Assembly: GCF_905171765.1 (NCBI RefSeq)
Contig: NC_053390.1
Span: 306,656,984 to 306,720,983 of the forward strand
Direction of reading: 5' to 3'
DNA: 64,000 nt
Source: Bufo bufo
Lineage: Eukaryota; Chordata; Amphibia; Anura; Bufonidae
The notes below the pieces were generated by a model that did not search any database, had not been told where the DNA came from, and saw nothing but the letters and a program-made list of their open reading frames with translations. A program made the position numbers and the translations under genes. Below, one piece after another: positions 34,260 to 45,667 of this stretch. How positions within the stretch are numbered: position 1 is the stretch's first letter; every line of letters starts with the position of its first letter.

Positions 34260-36484
34260 CATCTAAAAAAGTATCAAATTTATTTAGAACAACAGACACA
34301 ACAAGAAATAAGTTAAAAACAATATGTTGTCCTAGGATTGTTTTAAGTAGTTTATTTGCAGCTTCCCATAGTGGTTTTATCGCCTTGCATTCCCAAAGGG
34401 TGTGGATTAAAGTTCCTTTTTCACCGCATTGTCTCCAACAAGTGTCAGGAGTGTCTGGGAATATGAGATGTATTCTGCTAGGCGTGTAATACCATCTAAG
34501 GTATGTTTTAATCAGGGTCTCTCTATGGTTGGTGCTATGGAAGTACTTATGGGTATTGGAAAATGTATTATGCCAGTCTTGTAAGGTTATTTTCAATTGG
34601 AGATCTTTTTCCCATTTTTGCATATAATTGTTAGTGGAGAGGTTATGAGGTTCTGCTAGTAGATTGTAGAATGTTGCTATGCCTTTGGGTTTGCTAAACA
34701 GTTTAGAGATTAGAGATATATTGGGTGGTTTTTCCTTTTCTACTATTTTATATTTATTGATAAATTCTCTTATATTTAGATATCTGTAGAAATCATCCCT
34801 CCCAAGCCCGAATTTGTTTTTCAGGTCTGAAAAAGATGTGAATATACCATCTTTGAAGAAATCTTGTAGGGAGCTAATGCCTAATGTCTTCCAATATAGT
34901 AAAGGGATAGTGGGCGCCTAGTCTTGAATAAACTCTAGAGTTGAATCATTCATAGGGGAATAGATGTTTCCTTTCTGTTGTTTGAGAAACCACTTCCATG
35001 TCTCATCAGAAATTTTTACAGTATTAATTGGGGGAGAGGGAGGAGAAAATCCCCAACTATATGCTAGGAGTCTGGTTCTCATTGTATTGAGTTTGCAAAT
35101 ATCCCTTTCGATTTGCACCCATATTTTATTAGGGTTGTCAGACCACCAGTGTGAGAGCTGGTCTAACAATGCTGCAAGATAGTAATTCTGGATATGGGGA
35201 ACTCCCAAGCCACCCTTCTTGTGATGCCTTGTTATAACATTAAATGCAACTCTGGGTTTCTTGTCTCCCCAGATAAATGACTTAAGTTTAGTGTTTACTT
35301 ATGCAAAAAATACTTTTGGGACCACAACTTGCCTTATTGTTGATAGGACTAAATAATTTCCCTGAAGACTCCAAATTAATAATAGCACATATATCAATGG
35401 CTACCAAACTAGTCATCACCAGACACTGGAAATCCAAAGACACACCCCATATCAAAGAAGTCTGGCAGATTATTAATAACACCTGTTCATTTGAAAAAGT
35501 CATTGCTCTTATACAGAACAAAATTCCCACTTTCCACCTCAGATGGGACAAATGGATGGATAACTCACTCTATAAATCTCAGTTATGTTAATTTGATAAA
35601 TGATTCTGCACTGTTAAATTTGATTTTTCTTTCTTTTTTTTATGTTCTCTTTTTATGTTAACGTGTGTTTGTTTATACAGTTGTAATATTACCAATTGTT
35701 GTAACTATACTTTATTCAAAAATTTAAAAAACCCAATAAAAATAATTTTGCAAAGAAATAAGTTAAAAACATCGTATACAATGGATCCGGGTCATATGAA
35801 TTAATCAATTACACATGCCCGCCGACTCACCACAAAAGCATGAACATTCCCCCACAAATACAAATGAACACAAGATACAAAGTGCATGTAATCCATCAAC
35901 AATGAAATAATGGAAAAATATAATACTTATCATTTAGAATGGCATAGTGGGGGTATGCGTGGTGGTCAGGAAACAAGCCCAACGCGTATCGCCAGGCTCT
36001 GCTGGCTTCCTCAGGGGTGCCCCTGAGGAAGCACCCCTGAGGAAGCCAGCAGAGCCTAAGTCACCCCTGAGGAAGCCAGCAGAGCCTGGCGATACGCATT
36101 GGGCTTGTTTCCTGATCACCACGCATACCCCCACTATGCCATTCTAAATGATAAGTATTATATTTTTCTATTATTTCATTGTTGATGGATTACATGCACT
36201 TTGTATCTTGTGTTCATTTGTATTTGTGGGGGAATGTTCATGCTTTTGTGGTGAGTCGGCGGGCATGTGTAATTGATTAATTCATATGACCCGGATCCAT
36301 TGTATACAATGTTTTTAACTTATTTCTTGTTGTGTCTGTTGTTCTAAATAAATTTGATACTTTTTTAGATGTGCGGCTCCCATCTTGCTATTCTTTTCTT
36401 TCCCTTGAATTACATAGTGTATTCTATACCGTGTGCCGGCCCTCTTGCCTCAATTTTGATGTGCCCCCGTTTCTTGTATTACAA
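34260..36484. mobile_element. Penelope-like inverted insertion in hAT gene
   Basis: Flanked by the 14-bp repeat CATTATCAGACACA at 34246-34259 and 36485-36498. The right arm (36040-36370) and the left arm (34260-34321 continuing at 35753-36010) are inverse copies meeting near 36015. Each arm has CTGAGGA, a GCCAG/CTGGC stem and GATAC at the same spacing as Penelope-type hammerhead blocks. No reverse transcriptase is present. The L1 at 34322-35752 splits the left arm. Confidence 0.7.
34322..35752 (-). mobile_element. Twin-primed L1-type LINE insertion
   Basis: A 19-bp duplication AAGAAATAAGTTAAAAACA flanks it (34303-34321 and 35753-35771). The 3' piece is on the plus strand (about 35295-35752; ORF2 end reading SKLIIAHISMATKLVITRHW then stop, tail ending AATAAAAATAATTTTGC). 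The more 5' piece (35290-34322) is inverted and reads FIWGDKKPRVAFNV, GGLGVPHIQNYYLAALL and CWRQCGEKGTLIHTLWEC. The protein order continues across the two pieces, as expected for twin priming. Stops such as that at 34918 make it a pseudogene. Confidence 0.88.
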
Positions 36485-37140
36485 CATTATCAGACACAAC
36501 CATGCCTGGTTCTAGGTTGAGTGGCGAGAGCCACAGCTCGGTCTGGTCTCTTTTCCCCTGCCACAGCTCTGCTGCGGTGTGCTGTTTGTCCCCGAAGCAT
36601 ATCAGCTTCAGCACGGCCTGTTGCCGCTTCCCCACTGCAGTGCTACACTGCTTCCAACTACCGACAGATGACTGACTGGTGCTGCACACTGATAATTCAG
36701 AGGTGGAAGTGGAGGAGGAAGCGGAGTAGGAGAAGTGGGGGTTGGAGCCACTAATGTAGGTGCAGGCGGAAACCCTGATCGACGTAGGGCCCGCATTCCT
36801 TGGCGTCGGTAGCACCTGTGCCATCCAAGGGTACGACTCGCTCCCGGCCTCCACAACATTCACCCAGTGTGCCGTCAGGGAAATGTAGCGTCCCTGGCCA
36901 AATGCACTTGTCCATGTGTTCGTAGTTAAGTGGACCTTCCCAGTAACTGCGTTGGTCAAGGCACGTGTGATGTTACGGGACACATGTTGGTGTAAGGCGG
37001 GCATGGCACAACGTGAAAAATAGTGGAGGCTGGGGACTGCGTAATGTGGGAGGCCACCGACATGAGGCTGCGGAAGGCCTCAGTGTCCACAATACTAAAT
37101 GGCAAAATTTCCAGGGCCAGTAATTTGGAAAGCTGCACAT
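36485..37140 (-). pseudogene. hAT transposase, first catalytic region
   Basis: Reads SKLLALEILPFSIVDTEAFR then, after a frame shift near 37010, HQHVSRNITRALTNAVTGKV, HLTTNTWTSAFGQGRYISLT and finally LNLEPGMVVSDN before the insertion. The hAT family has Asp in the LTTDxWTS box; here it is Asn (LTTNTWTS), so the first catalytic residue is lost. Two indels, near 37135 and 37010, cancel out. Confidence 0.85.
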
Positions 37141-38396
37141 TTAGTGATATGGCTGTGGGTGGGTGGCTGGGTATTTGCGCTTGTGTTCAAATGCCTGGGG
37201 TAAGGACATTTTACACTGCACTGGGACACAGAAGTGGAGGTGGTCGCTGATGGGGCTTGCGAAGGTCCAGGTGCAGGGCGGGCCTGCGTCTTCGACAGGG
37301 GATTGGCCAGCACGTAACACAGAGGAAGAGGAGGCACAGATTGTGGACCCAGGCGTTCGGCCCACCTATTATGGTGCTTTGATGCCGTGTGGTGGATCAT
37401 GCTGGTGGTGGTGAGGTTGCTATTGTTCACGCCCCTGCTCATTTTTGTATGGCACAGGTTGCAAATTACAATTCTTTTGTCGTCCGCACTTTCCTCAAAA
37501 AAGCGCCAGACTGAGGAACACCTACCCCTTGGCAAGGGAGATCTCCGCAAGGGAGTGCTCTGGGGAGCAGTTGCGGGCCTGTTTGGTGTGGCCCGCCTTC
37601 TCCCTCTTGCCACCCCACTGCCTCTTCCAGCCTGTTGCGTCGCAGCAGATCCCTCCCCCTCTGTACTGCTGTCCTCACTTGGCTTTCGACCTTCCCAGGT
37701 TGGATCAGTGACTTCATCGTCCACCACCTCCTCTTCCACTTCCTCACTCTGCTCATCTTCCTGACTTGTTGACCTAACCACTACTTCAGTGATTGACAAC
37801 TGTCTTTCATCCTCTTCCTCAACCTCTTCAGACAGTAATTGCTGTTGAGTTATTGGCAACTGTGCCTCATCATCATCCACCTCATTAAACAGTAATTGCC
37901 GTTCCCCACCGTCATCTTCTTGTGATTGTGGATGCTCAAGAGTTTGGGAATCAGGGCACAAGATCTGTCCCTCTTTAAGCGTGCTTGGCAAGAGGGCCAA
38001 ATCCAGGAATGGCGCTGAAAAGAGCTCCTCGGAATATCCGAGTGTGGGATCAATTGTTTGCCCAGACTCTCCATGGTGGGAGGAAAGAGGATCAGGGTGA
38101 GGATTGGGTTGAGCAGATTCTTGGCTACTGAGACTGGACTTGGTGGAAGACAGGGTGGTGCTTAACCGACTGGAAGCATTATCTGCTGCAATCCAACCGA
38201 CCACCTGGTCGCACTGGTCTGACTTCAAGAGTGGTGTCCTGCGCCGCCCTGCAAACTGGGACATGAAGCTAGGTATCGTGGATGATTGCTTTTCTTGTGA
38301 TCTGGCAGCAGGCACAGTTTCCCTGCGCCCAGGGGCACGGCCTTTGCGTGCACCATCAGCATCACGGCCACTGCCCTGTCCCTTACTGCTCGCCAT
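37095..38396 (-). pseudogene. hAT transposase, N-terminus with BED zinc finger
   Basis: 433 open codons starting at MASSKGQGSGRDADG. Residues 1-45 are basic, 60-250 acidic and low complexity (EEVEEEDERQL, EEVEEEVVDDEV), 255-295 Arg/Pro-rich. A BED finger follows at about 300-345: SVWRFFEESADDKRIVICNL with CxxC (CNLCHTKM) and HxxxxH (HTASKHH). It would bind transposon ends. The frame ends at 37095 after a frame shift; the true sequence continues at 37138 in another frame. Confidence 0.82.
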
Positions 38397-38399
38397 CTT

Positions 38400-38555
38400 T
38401 ATGTTAAATGTTATATATGATTGAAAGTCTGTTACACGTGCAGTAGCGTAGGATTTGGAAGTGTATGCGCAAACAAATTTAAAAAGGTATTTGGCATGTG
38501 GAAACGTTATACAGGAGAGGTACCACTGGTAATATCACTGTACGCAGCATCTACG
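38400..38555. other. hAT 5' leader
   Basis: Short non-coding stretch between the transposase start and the subterminal repeats, presumably untranslated leader. No clear promoter element stands out. Confidence 0.4.
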
Positions 38556-38559
38556 CAAA

Positions 38560-39860
38560 AAAGTACACTGTATGTCACAGATAAATTTTAGAAGCGCACA
38601 CGTTACACTGCAGATGTGGCGCTGGTCATGTCACTGTACGCAGCAGACACCGTCTACAGAAAAAGTACACTGTATGTCACAGATAAATTTTTGAAGCGCA
38701 CACGTTACACTGCAGATGTGGCGCGGGTAATGTCACTGTCTGCAGCAGACACGTCTATGGAAAAAGTACACTGCATGTCACAGATACATTTTTGAAGCCC
38801 ACACGTTACACTGCAGATGTGGCGCTGGTCATGTCACTGTCCGCAGCAGACACCTTCTATGTAAAAAGTACACTATGTCACAGATAAATTTTTGAAGCGC
38901 ACACTTTACACAGGAGATGTGGCGCAGCTAATGTCACTGTCCGCAGCGGACACCGTCTACGGAAAAAGGACACTGTATGTCACAGATATTTTTAGGATGC
39001 GCACACTTTACACAGGAGATGTGGCGCAACTAATGTCACTGTCCGCAGCGGACACCGTCTACGGAAAAAGTACTCTGGATGTCAGATATTTTTTGGATGC
39101 GCACACTTTACACTGCAGATGTGGCGCTGGTAATGTCACTGTCCGCAGCAGACACCGTCTACGGAAAAAGTACACTGTATGTCACAGATTAATTTTAGAA
39201 GCGCACACGTTACACTGCAGATGTGGCGCTGGTAATGTCACTGTCTGCAGCAGACACCGTCTACGGAAAAAGGACACTGTATGTCACAGATATTTTTAGG
39301 TTGCGCACACTTTACACAGGAGATGTGGCGCAGCTAATGTCACTGTCCGCAGCGGACACCGTCTACAGAAAAAGTACACCGGATGTCAGATATTTTTTGG
39401 ATGCGCACACTTTACACTGCAGATGTGGCGCTGGAAATGTCACTGTCCGCAGCAGACACCGTCTACGGAAAAAGTACACTGGATGTCAGATATTTTTTGG
39501 ATGCGCACACTTTTGACAGGAGATGTGGCGCAGCTAATGTCACTGTCCGCAGCGGACATCGTCTACGGAAAAAGGACACTGTATGTCACAGATATTTTTT
39601 GGATGCGCACACTTTACACAGGAGATGTGGCGCAGCCAATGTCACTGTCTGCAGCGGACATCGTCTACGGAAAAAGTACACTGGATGTCACAGATATTTT
39701 TTGGATGCGCACACTTTACACAGGAGATGTGGCGCAGCCAATGTCACTGTCTGCAGCAGACACCGTCTACGGACAAAGTACACTGGATGTCAGATATTTT
39801 TTGGATGCACACACTGGAGATGTGGCGCAGCTAATGTCGCTGTCTGCAGCGGCCTAACTA
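38560..39860 (-). repeat. 101-bp subterminal repeats, about 13 copies
   Basis: Each unit holds GATGTGGCGC, a TGTCACTGTCCGCAGC-type block and GTCTACGGAAAAAGTACACT. GATGTGGCGC recurs at 38613, 38715, 38816 and so on at 101-102 bp. It lies on the 5' side of the hAT transposase, the position where hAT transposases bind repeated motifs. Open frames across it are repeat artefacts. Confidence 0.9.
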
Positions 39861-40010
39861 TTGTACGCTATTTAGCGCAGGATGTGCTAAAAATAGATAT
39901 TGCTGCCACACACAATAGTCCTTAGAAGGACTTTTGGGTCTGTAAAGTTTTAGCTATTTAGCGCAGGTTGCTCTAAAAATATAGATTGCTGCTGCCACAC
40001 ACAATAGTCC
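39861..40010. other. hAT 5' region with short direct repeat
   Basis: TTTAGCGCAGG and CACACACAATAGTCCTTA each occur twice (39869-39925 and 39954-40013). The second CCTTA is followed by the family B element, so AGTCCTTA with AAGGACTTTT was the target. Confidence 0.7.
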
Positions 40011-40637
40011 TTAACTCGTTAAGGACCCAGGACGAGAATGCTCGTCCTAAATCGCCGGCACTTAGCGGTAGAGGACGAGCATTCTCGTCCTGCGGTCCTT
40101 CCCCCCCCCCCCCCCGCGTGCAGTGCAGCGATCAGCGGCAGAGATCCGGCTGTTACTGACAGCCGGATCCCTGCTGCATCCACCAGCATCGGTGATGATG
40201 CCGATGTCGGTGGATTAACCCCTCATATGCCGCGGTCAGTGCTGATCATGGCATATGGGAGGTTTGCGCTCCCTCACCTCATCCATCGGTCCCCGCGCTG
40301 CTCTGGCGGGGACTCGATAGTTGCCATGGCAGCCCCAAGCCATTCCAAGGCTTGGGGCTTGGCATGTACGGGCGCTTAAGAGGCCCAGCCCCCAGGCTGG
40401 GTCTCCTAGGCAACTGTTAGCGTCTTACAGTGTAAGACACTAACAGTTCAATACAGCACAATACAGATGTATCGTGCTGCATTGAAACAGGGATTAGACC
40501 CTGTAATGTTAAAGTTCCAAAGTGGGACAATTAATAAAGTGAAAAAAAAAAGTTAATAAAATTAAAGTTTTCCAAAAAAAAATGTAAATTTTCAAGTAAA
40601 ATTTAAAAAAAAAAAAATAGGGAAAAGACATATAGAC

Positions 40638-41770
40638 ATACATATTAGGTATCGTCGCGTCCGTATCGACCAGCTCTATAAACATATCACATGACCTAAT
40701 GCCTCAGATGAACACCGTAAAAAATAAAAAATAAAAACTGTGCTAAATAAACAATTTTTTTGTCACCTTACATCATAAAAAGTACAACAGCAAGCGATCA
40801 AAAAGGCGTACGCCCACCAAAATAGTACCAATCTAACCGTCACCTCATCCCGCAAAAAATGTGCCCGTACCTGAGATGATCGCCCAAAAACAAAAAAAAA
40901 CTATGGCTCAGAATATGGAGACACTAAAACATAATTTTTTTTGTTTTAAAAAAGCTGTTATTGTGCAAAACTTACATAAATTTAAAAAAAGTATACATAT
41001 TAGGCATCGCCGCGTCTGTATCGACCGGCTCTATAAAAATATAACATGACCTAACCCCTCAGATGAACACCGTAAAAAATTAAAAATAAAAACTGTGCTA
41101 AATAAACCATTTTTTGTCACCTTACATCACAAAAAGTGTAAGAGCAAGCGATCAAAAAGTCATATGCACCCCAAAATAGTGCCAATCAAACAGTCATATC
41201 ATCCCGCAAAAATCATACCCTACCCAAGATAATCGCCCAAAAACTGAAAAAACTATGGCTCTTAGACTATGGAAACACTAAAACATGATTTTTTTAGTTT
41301 TAAAAATGAAATCATTGTGTAAAACTTACATAAATAAAAAAAAAGTATACATATTAGGTATCGCCGTGTCCGTATCGACTGGCTCTATAAAAATATCACA
41401 TGACCTAACCCCTCAGGTGAACACCGTAAAAAAATAAAAATAAAAACGGTGTAAAAAAAGCCATTTTTTGTCATCTTACATCACAAAAAGTGTAATAGCA
41501 AGCGATCAAAAAGTCATATGCACCCTAAAATATTGCCAATCAAACCATTATCTCAACCTGCAAAAAATCATACCCTACCCAAGATAATCGCCCAAAAACT
41601 GAAAAAACTATGGCTCTCAGACTATGGAGCCATAAAACATGATTTTTTTTGTTTCAAAAATGAAATCCATGTGTAAAACTTACATAAATAAAAAATTGTA
41701 TACATATTAGGTATCGCCGCGTCCGTGACAACCTGCTCTATAAAAATACCACATGATCTAACCTGTCAGA
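40638..41770 (+). repeat. About 354-bp tandem units
   Basis: CATATTAGGTATCG recurs at 40641, 40996, 41350 and 41703. Each unit also has ATCACATGACCTAAC and GCAAGCGATCAAAAAG. Identity falls toward the last unit. Non-coding. Confidence 0.88.
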
Positions 41771-41899
41771 TGAATGTTGTAAATAACAAAAAAAAAAAAA
41801 GACGCCAAAACAGCTATTTCATGTTACCTTGCCTCACAAAAAGTGTAATATAGAGCAACCAAAAATCATGTGTACCCTAAACTAGTACCAACAAAACTT

Positions 41900-44860
41900 T
41901 CACCCTATCTCGTAGTTTCTAAAATTGGGTCACTATTTTGGAGTTTCTACTCTAGGGGTGCATCAGGGGGGCTTCAAATGGGACATGGTATAAAAAAAAA
42001 ACAGTCAAGCAAAATCCAAAAACCGTATGGCATTCCTTTCCTTCTGCGCCCTGCCGTGTGCCCGTACAGCAGTTTACGACCATATATGGGGTGTTTCTGT
42101 AAACTACAGAATCAGGGCCATAAATAATGAGTTTTGTTTGGCTGTTAACCCTTGCTTTGTAATTGTAAAAAAAATATTCAAATGGAAAATCTGCCAAAAA
42201 AGTGAAATTATGAAATTGTATCTCTATTTTCCATTAATTCTTGTGGAACACCTAAAGGGTTAACGATGTTTGTAAAATCAGTTTTGAATACATTGAGGGG
42301 TGTAGTTTCTTAGATGGGGTCACTTTTATGGAGTTTCTACTATAGGGGTGCATAAGGGGGGCTTCAAATGGGACATGGTGTCAAAAAAAACAGTCCAGCA
42401 AAATCTGCCTTCCAAAAACCGTATGGCATTCCTTTCCTTCTGCGCCCTGCCGTGTGCCCGTACGGCAGTTTACGACCACATATGGGGTGTTTCTGTAAAC
42501 TACAGAATCGGGGCCATAAATATTGAGTTTTGTTTGGCTGTTAAGCCTTGCTTTGTAACTGTAAAAAAAATATTAAAATGGAAAATCTGCCAAAAAAGTT
42601 AAATTTTGAAATTGTATCTCTAGTTTCCATTAATTTATGTGGAACACCTAAAGGGTTAATGACATTTGTCAAATCAGTTTTGAATACCTTGAGTGGTGTC
42701 GTTTCTTAGATGGGGTCACTTTTATCAGGGCCATAGCTACAGTGTCCTGTCACGCCCAAAAGTTAGGGGAGGAACAGGACTCCCTAATTTCCTTTCATAT
42801 TACAGGGCATCGGTTGCGAGTTGCGTCCTAGATCTCTTCCACAATCATACTACGAAACTGTGGGTAAAGATTGAACACGAACTAGATCCACATTTAGCAA
42901 CGGGTATTTTCTGGTTACCTCTTTCTCTCCAACGGAGATTATCTCAAGCACAACTCTCACCTCTTTTGTTAACTCTAGCAAAATCATGGAGTAACTTTGC
43001 AACGAAACTTAAACTAATTTCAACACCAGGACCGCTAACGGTCCTTTCGAAACACCCAGATCTGCCCGATGGCATCAAAAGCCTTCCATCTTTTAGAGAT
43101 CACAGTTTAGCCCCGATTAGGATCCGAGACTTATACAATGAACGAGGCCTACTCCCCCTCAATGAACTTTTACACCACTTACCCAACCCGGCAGGATGCT
43201 GGTTCCAATACTTTCAACTTCGTAACTTTCTCAACTCCCTAGCTCCTGGTTCGCAGTTATCGGCCCCTCTAACTGATTTTGAGAGATTATGTACTGTGGA
43301 ATCTGGGCAGAGACACGCTGTGTCACTGGTTTACAACCTGTTGAGCACGGGTGAGGTTAGAGATGGGTCAGCCAACGCTCAGGGGAATACTCCTGGTTTC
43401 ATCCTGGCGTGGGAGAAGGATTTGGAGGTTTCCCTGACTAAGGAACAGTGGGCAAGAGCACTTTTGCTTACACACAAATCCTCCATATCAAGTCGAATTC
43501 AGGAACTTAATTATAAGATTTTGACTCGTTGGTATAGGACACTGGTAAAGATCCACCAGTTCTTCCCCTCGGCCCCCAATACCTGTTGTCGGTGCATGGC
43601 GGAAGTAGGCTCCATGATCCACATATGGTGGGACTGCCCAGGAGTGGCACCTCTATGGCAGGATGTATTCACCCTATACAACAATCTATACCGGTCTCGT
43701 ATATCACCCTCTCCTCTGATAGCATTACTGTCTATATTCCCGGGTCGATTCCAACAAGTGAAAAGAGGAGCACTCAGAACTTTTATTCATTCCATGAGGC
43801 AGATAATCCCCCGTAAGTGGAAGTCGACTGATAGCTTGCAGAGAGTAACCTGAGTAACTGCACTTGATGCTCTTGTCCACATGGAGGAGTTGAGTGCGGA
43901 GGCCCATAATCAGAGGTCTATATTTACACAAACCTGGGAACCTTGGTTCCAATTTTGGGAATCAGCGCAGTTTTCAGCTTGATTGACCAGTGGTATTATT
44001 CTCTCTCCAGATGCATAGAATTCCGGTGTCATCTTCTGGACACTCCCCCTTCTCCTCCCTTCCTCCTCCCCCTTTTATCTTTACCCTTTATATGTCTCGT
44101 CCCAGTCTTTCCCCCTCTCTGCATTTGTTGACTCAATGTTGCTTATATGGTGTCTGAACTTAATTATTATTATTAAGAAAGACATATATCTTGAGAATCA
44201 GGGCCATAAATATTGAGTTTTGTTTGGCTGTTAACCCTTGCTTTGTAACTGAAAAAAAAAATATAAAAATGGAAAATCTGCCAAAAAAGTGAAATTTTGA
44301 AATTGTAACTCTATTTTCCATAAATTCTTGTGGAACACCTAAACGGTTAACAACGTTTGTAAAATCAGTTTTGAATGCCTTTAAGGGTTTAGTTTCTTAG
44401 ATGGGGTCACATGGAGTTTCTACTCTAGGGGTGCATCAGGGGGGCTTCAAATGGGACATGGTGTCAAAAAAACCAGTCCAGCAAAATCTGCCTTCCAAAA
44501 ACCGTATGGCATTCCTTTCCTTCTGCGCCTTGCCGTGTGCCCGTACAGCAGTTTACAACCACATATGGGGTGTTTCTGTAAACTACAGAATCAGGGCCAT
44601 AAATATTGAGTTTTGTTTGGCTGTTAACCCTTGCTTTGTAACTGTAAAAAAAATATTAAAATGGAAAATCTGCCCAAAATGTTAAATTTTGAAATTGTAT
44701 TTTCTATATTCCATTAATTCTTGCGGAACACCTAAAGGGTTAACGACGTTTGTAAAATCAGTTTTGAATACCTTGAGCAGTGTAGTTTCTAGAATGGGGT
44801 CATTTTTGGGTGGTTTCTATTATGTAAGCTTCACAAAGTGACTTCAGACCTGAACTGGTC
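41900..44860 (+). repeat. About 400-bp tandem units interrupted by L1
   Basis: GGCTTCAAATGGGACATGGT occurs near 41970, 42362 and 44443, each followed by CCGTATGGCATTCCTTTCC and GTTTCTGTAAACTACAGAATC. The L1 fragment 42736-44196 lies between the second and third. Confidence 0.85.
42736..44196 (+). pseudogene. L1-type ORF2 C-terminal part
   Basis: Open frame to 43853 that reads HSYSVLSRPKVRGGTGLPNF (thumb region after the RT palm), ELNYKILTRWYRT, and the Cys-rich CCRCMAEVGSMIHIWWDCPG, then IPRKWK near the end. RT and endonuclease parts are missing, so it is 5' truncated. The tail to 44196 has ATTATTATTA. The 12-bp ATCAGGGCCATA occurs at both ends. The long open frame suggests it is fairly young. 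Confidence 0.85.
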
Positions 44861-45278
44861 CTTAAAAAGTTGGTTTTTGAAAATTTCTGAGAAATTTCAA
44901 GATTTACTTTTAAACTTCTAAGCCTTGTAACGTCCCCCAAAAATAAAATGTCATTCCCAAAATGATCCTAACATGAAGTAGACATATGGGAAATGTAAAG
45001 TAATAACTATTTTTGTAGGTATTAATATGTATTATAGAAGTAGAGAAATCTTTACAAATTTTGGCCAAATTTGGTATTTTTCTATAAATAAAAATGAATT
45101 TTTTTGACTCCATTTTACCAGTGTCATGAAGTACAATATGTGACGAAAAAACAATCTCAGAATGGCCTGGATAAGTCAAAGCGTTTCAAAGTTATCACCA
45201 CATAAAGTGACACTGGTCAGATTTGCAAAAATGGCCTGGTCCTGAAGGTGAAAATGAGCCCGGTCCTTAAGGGGTTAA

Positions 45279-45659
45279 AAGGACTTTTGAGTCTCTGAAA
45301 AGTTTTGGTGGTAATAATATTCTTAAATCACTCCCTACACTGTCTGTCCCTTCCTCAGCACAGCTCTCCCCGACTAAGAATGAGCCGAACCTGCGTCATC
45401 AGGTGCTATATAGCACCCGATGACGAGTTCCGGCCAGCCAATCACTGTAATGCCATCAGCCAACATGGCTACAGCATTACAGTGAGGGCAGTACCTACCT
45501 GTACGTTTATTGGCTGAGAAGCAGCCAAGAAACGTGTGGGGAGGAGACTTGAGCCTTGCGCTCGAGCACATGTGGTATTCGGCCGAATACGGCCATGTGC
45601 CGAGCATCGAGATGCTCGAGCCGAATGGGTGTTCGGCCGAACATGCTCGATCATCACTA
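45279..45659 (-). repeat. hAT 5' terminal region with hairpins
   Basis: Contains GTGCTATATAGCAC (45402), an ATTACAGTG/CACTGTAAT pair (45443 and 45475), ATTCGGCCGAAT (45583), GAGCATCGAGATGCTC (45602) and TGTTCGGCCGAACA (45630). The last lies just inside the terminal inverted repeat. Likely transposase recognition sites; the transposase promoter should also lie in this part but I cannot place it. Confidence 0.7.
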
Positions 45660-45667
45660 GTGCATAC

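Larger units (their letters stand above)
40015..45274 (+). mobile_element. Family B non-autonomous TTAA element
   Basis: 5260 bp between TTAA at 40011-40014 and 45275-45278; ends CTCGTTAAGGACC and inverse CCCCTTAAGGACC. The left end has an AGGACGAGAATGCTCGTCCT palindrome and a copy near 40072. Inside are 354-bp tandem units, about 400-bp units and an L1 fragment. No transposase. It shares the TTAAGGACC end motif with family A, so the two may be related. Confidence 0.85.
15600..45659 (-). mobile_element. hAT transposon, 30 kb with nested insertions
   Basis: Perfect 8-bp target duplication GTGCATAC at 15592-15599 and 45660-45667. Terminal inverted repeats TAGTGTTGATCGAGCA (15600) and TAGTGATGATCGAGCA (inverse at 45659) match 15 of 16. 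Between them, on the minus strand, lie a hairpin-rich 5' end, 101-bp subterminal repeats, a BED-type hAT transposase, and a 3' region with a 41-bp minisatellite. Insertions by other elements, many with clean target duplications, account for most of the length. Continuity is shown by rejoined host sequence at each insertion, for example GTGTATTAA joining TTAAGTACATTATAAAC across family A. Confidence 0.9.

Noticed and set aside
36450..37414. Several plus-strand frames opposite the hAT gene
   Set aside because: They are shadows of the minus-strand transposase, which has clear family motifs.
38892..39925. Frames of up to 180 codons with repeated motif
   Set aside because: They cross the 101-bp subterminal repeats; the frame changes from unit to unit and has no start context.
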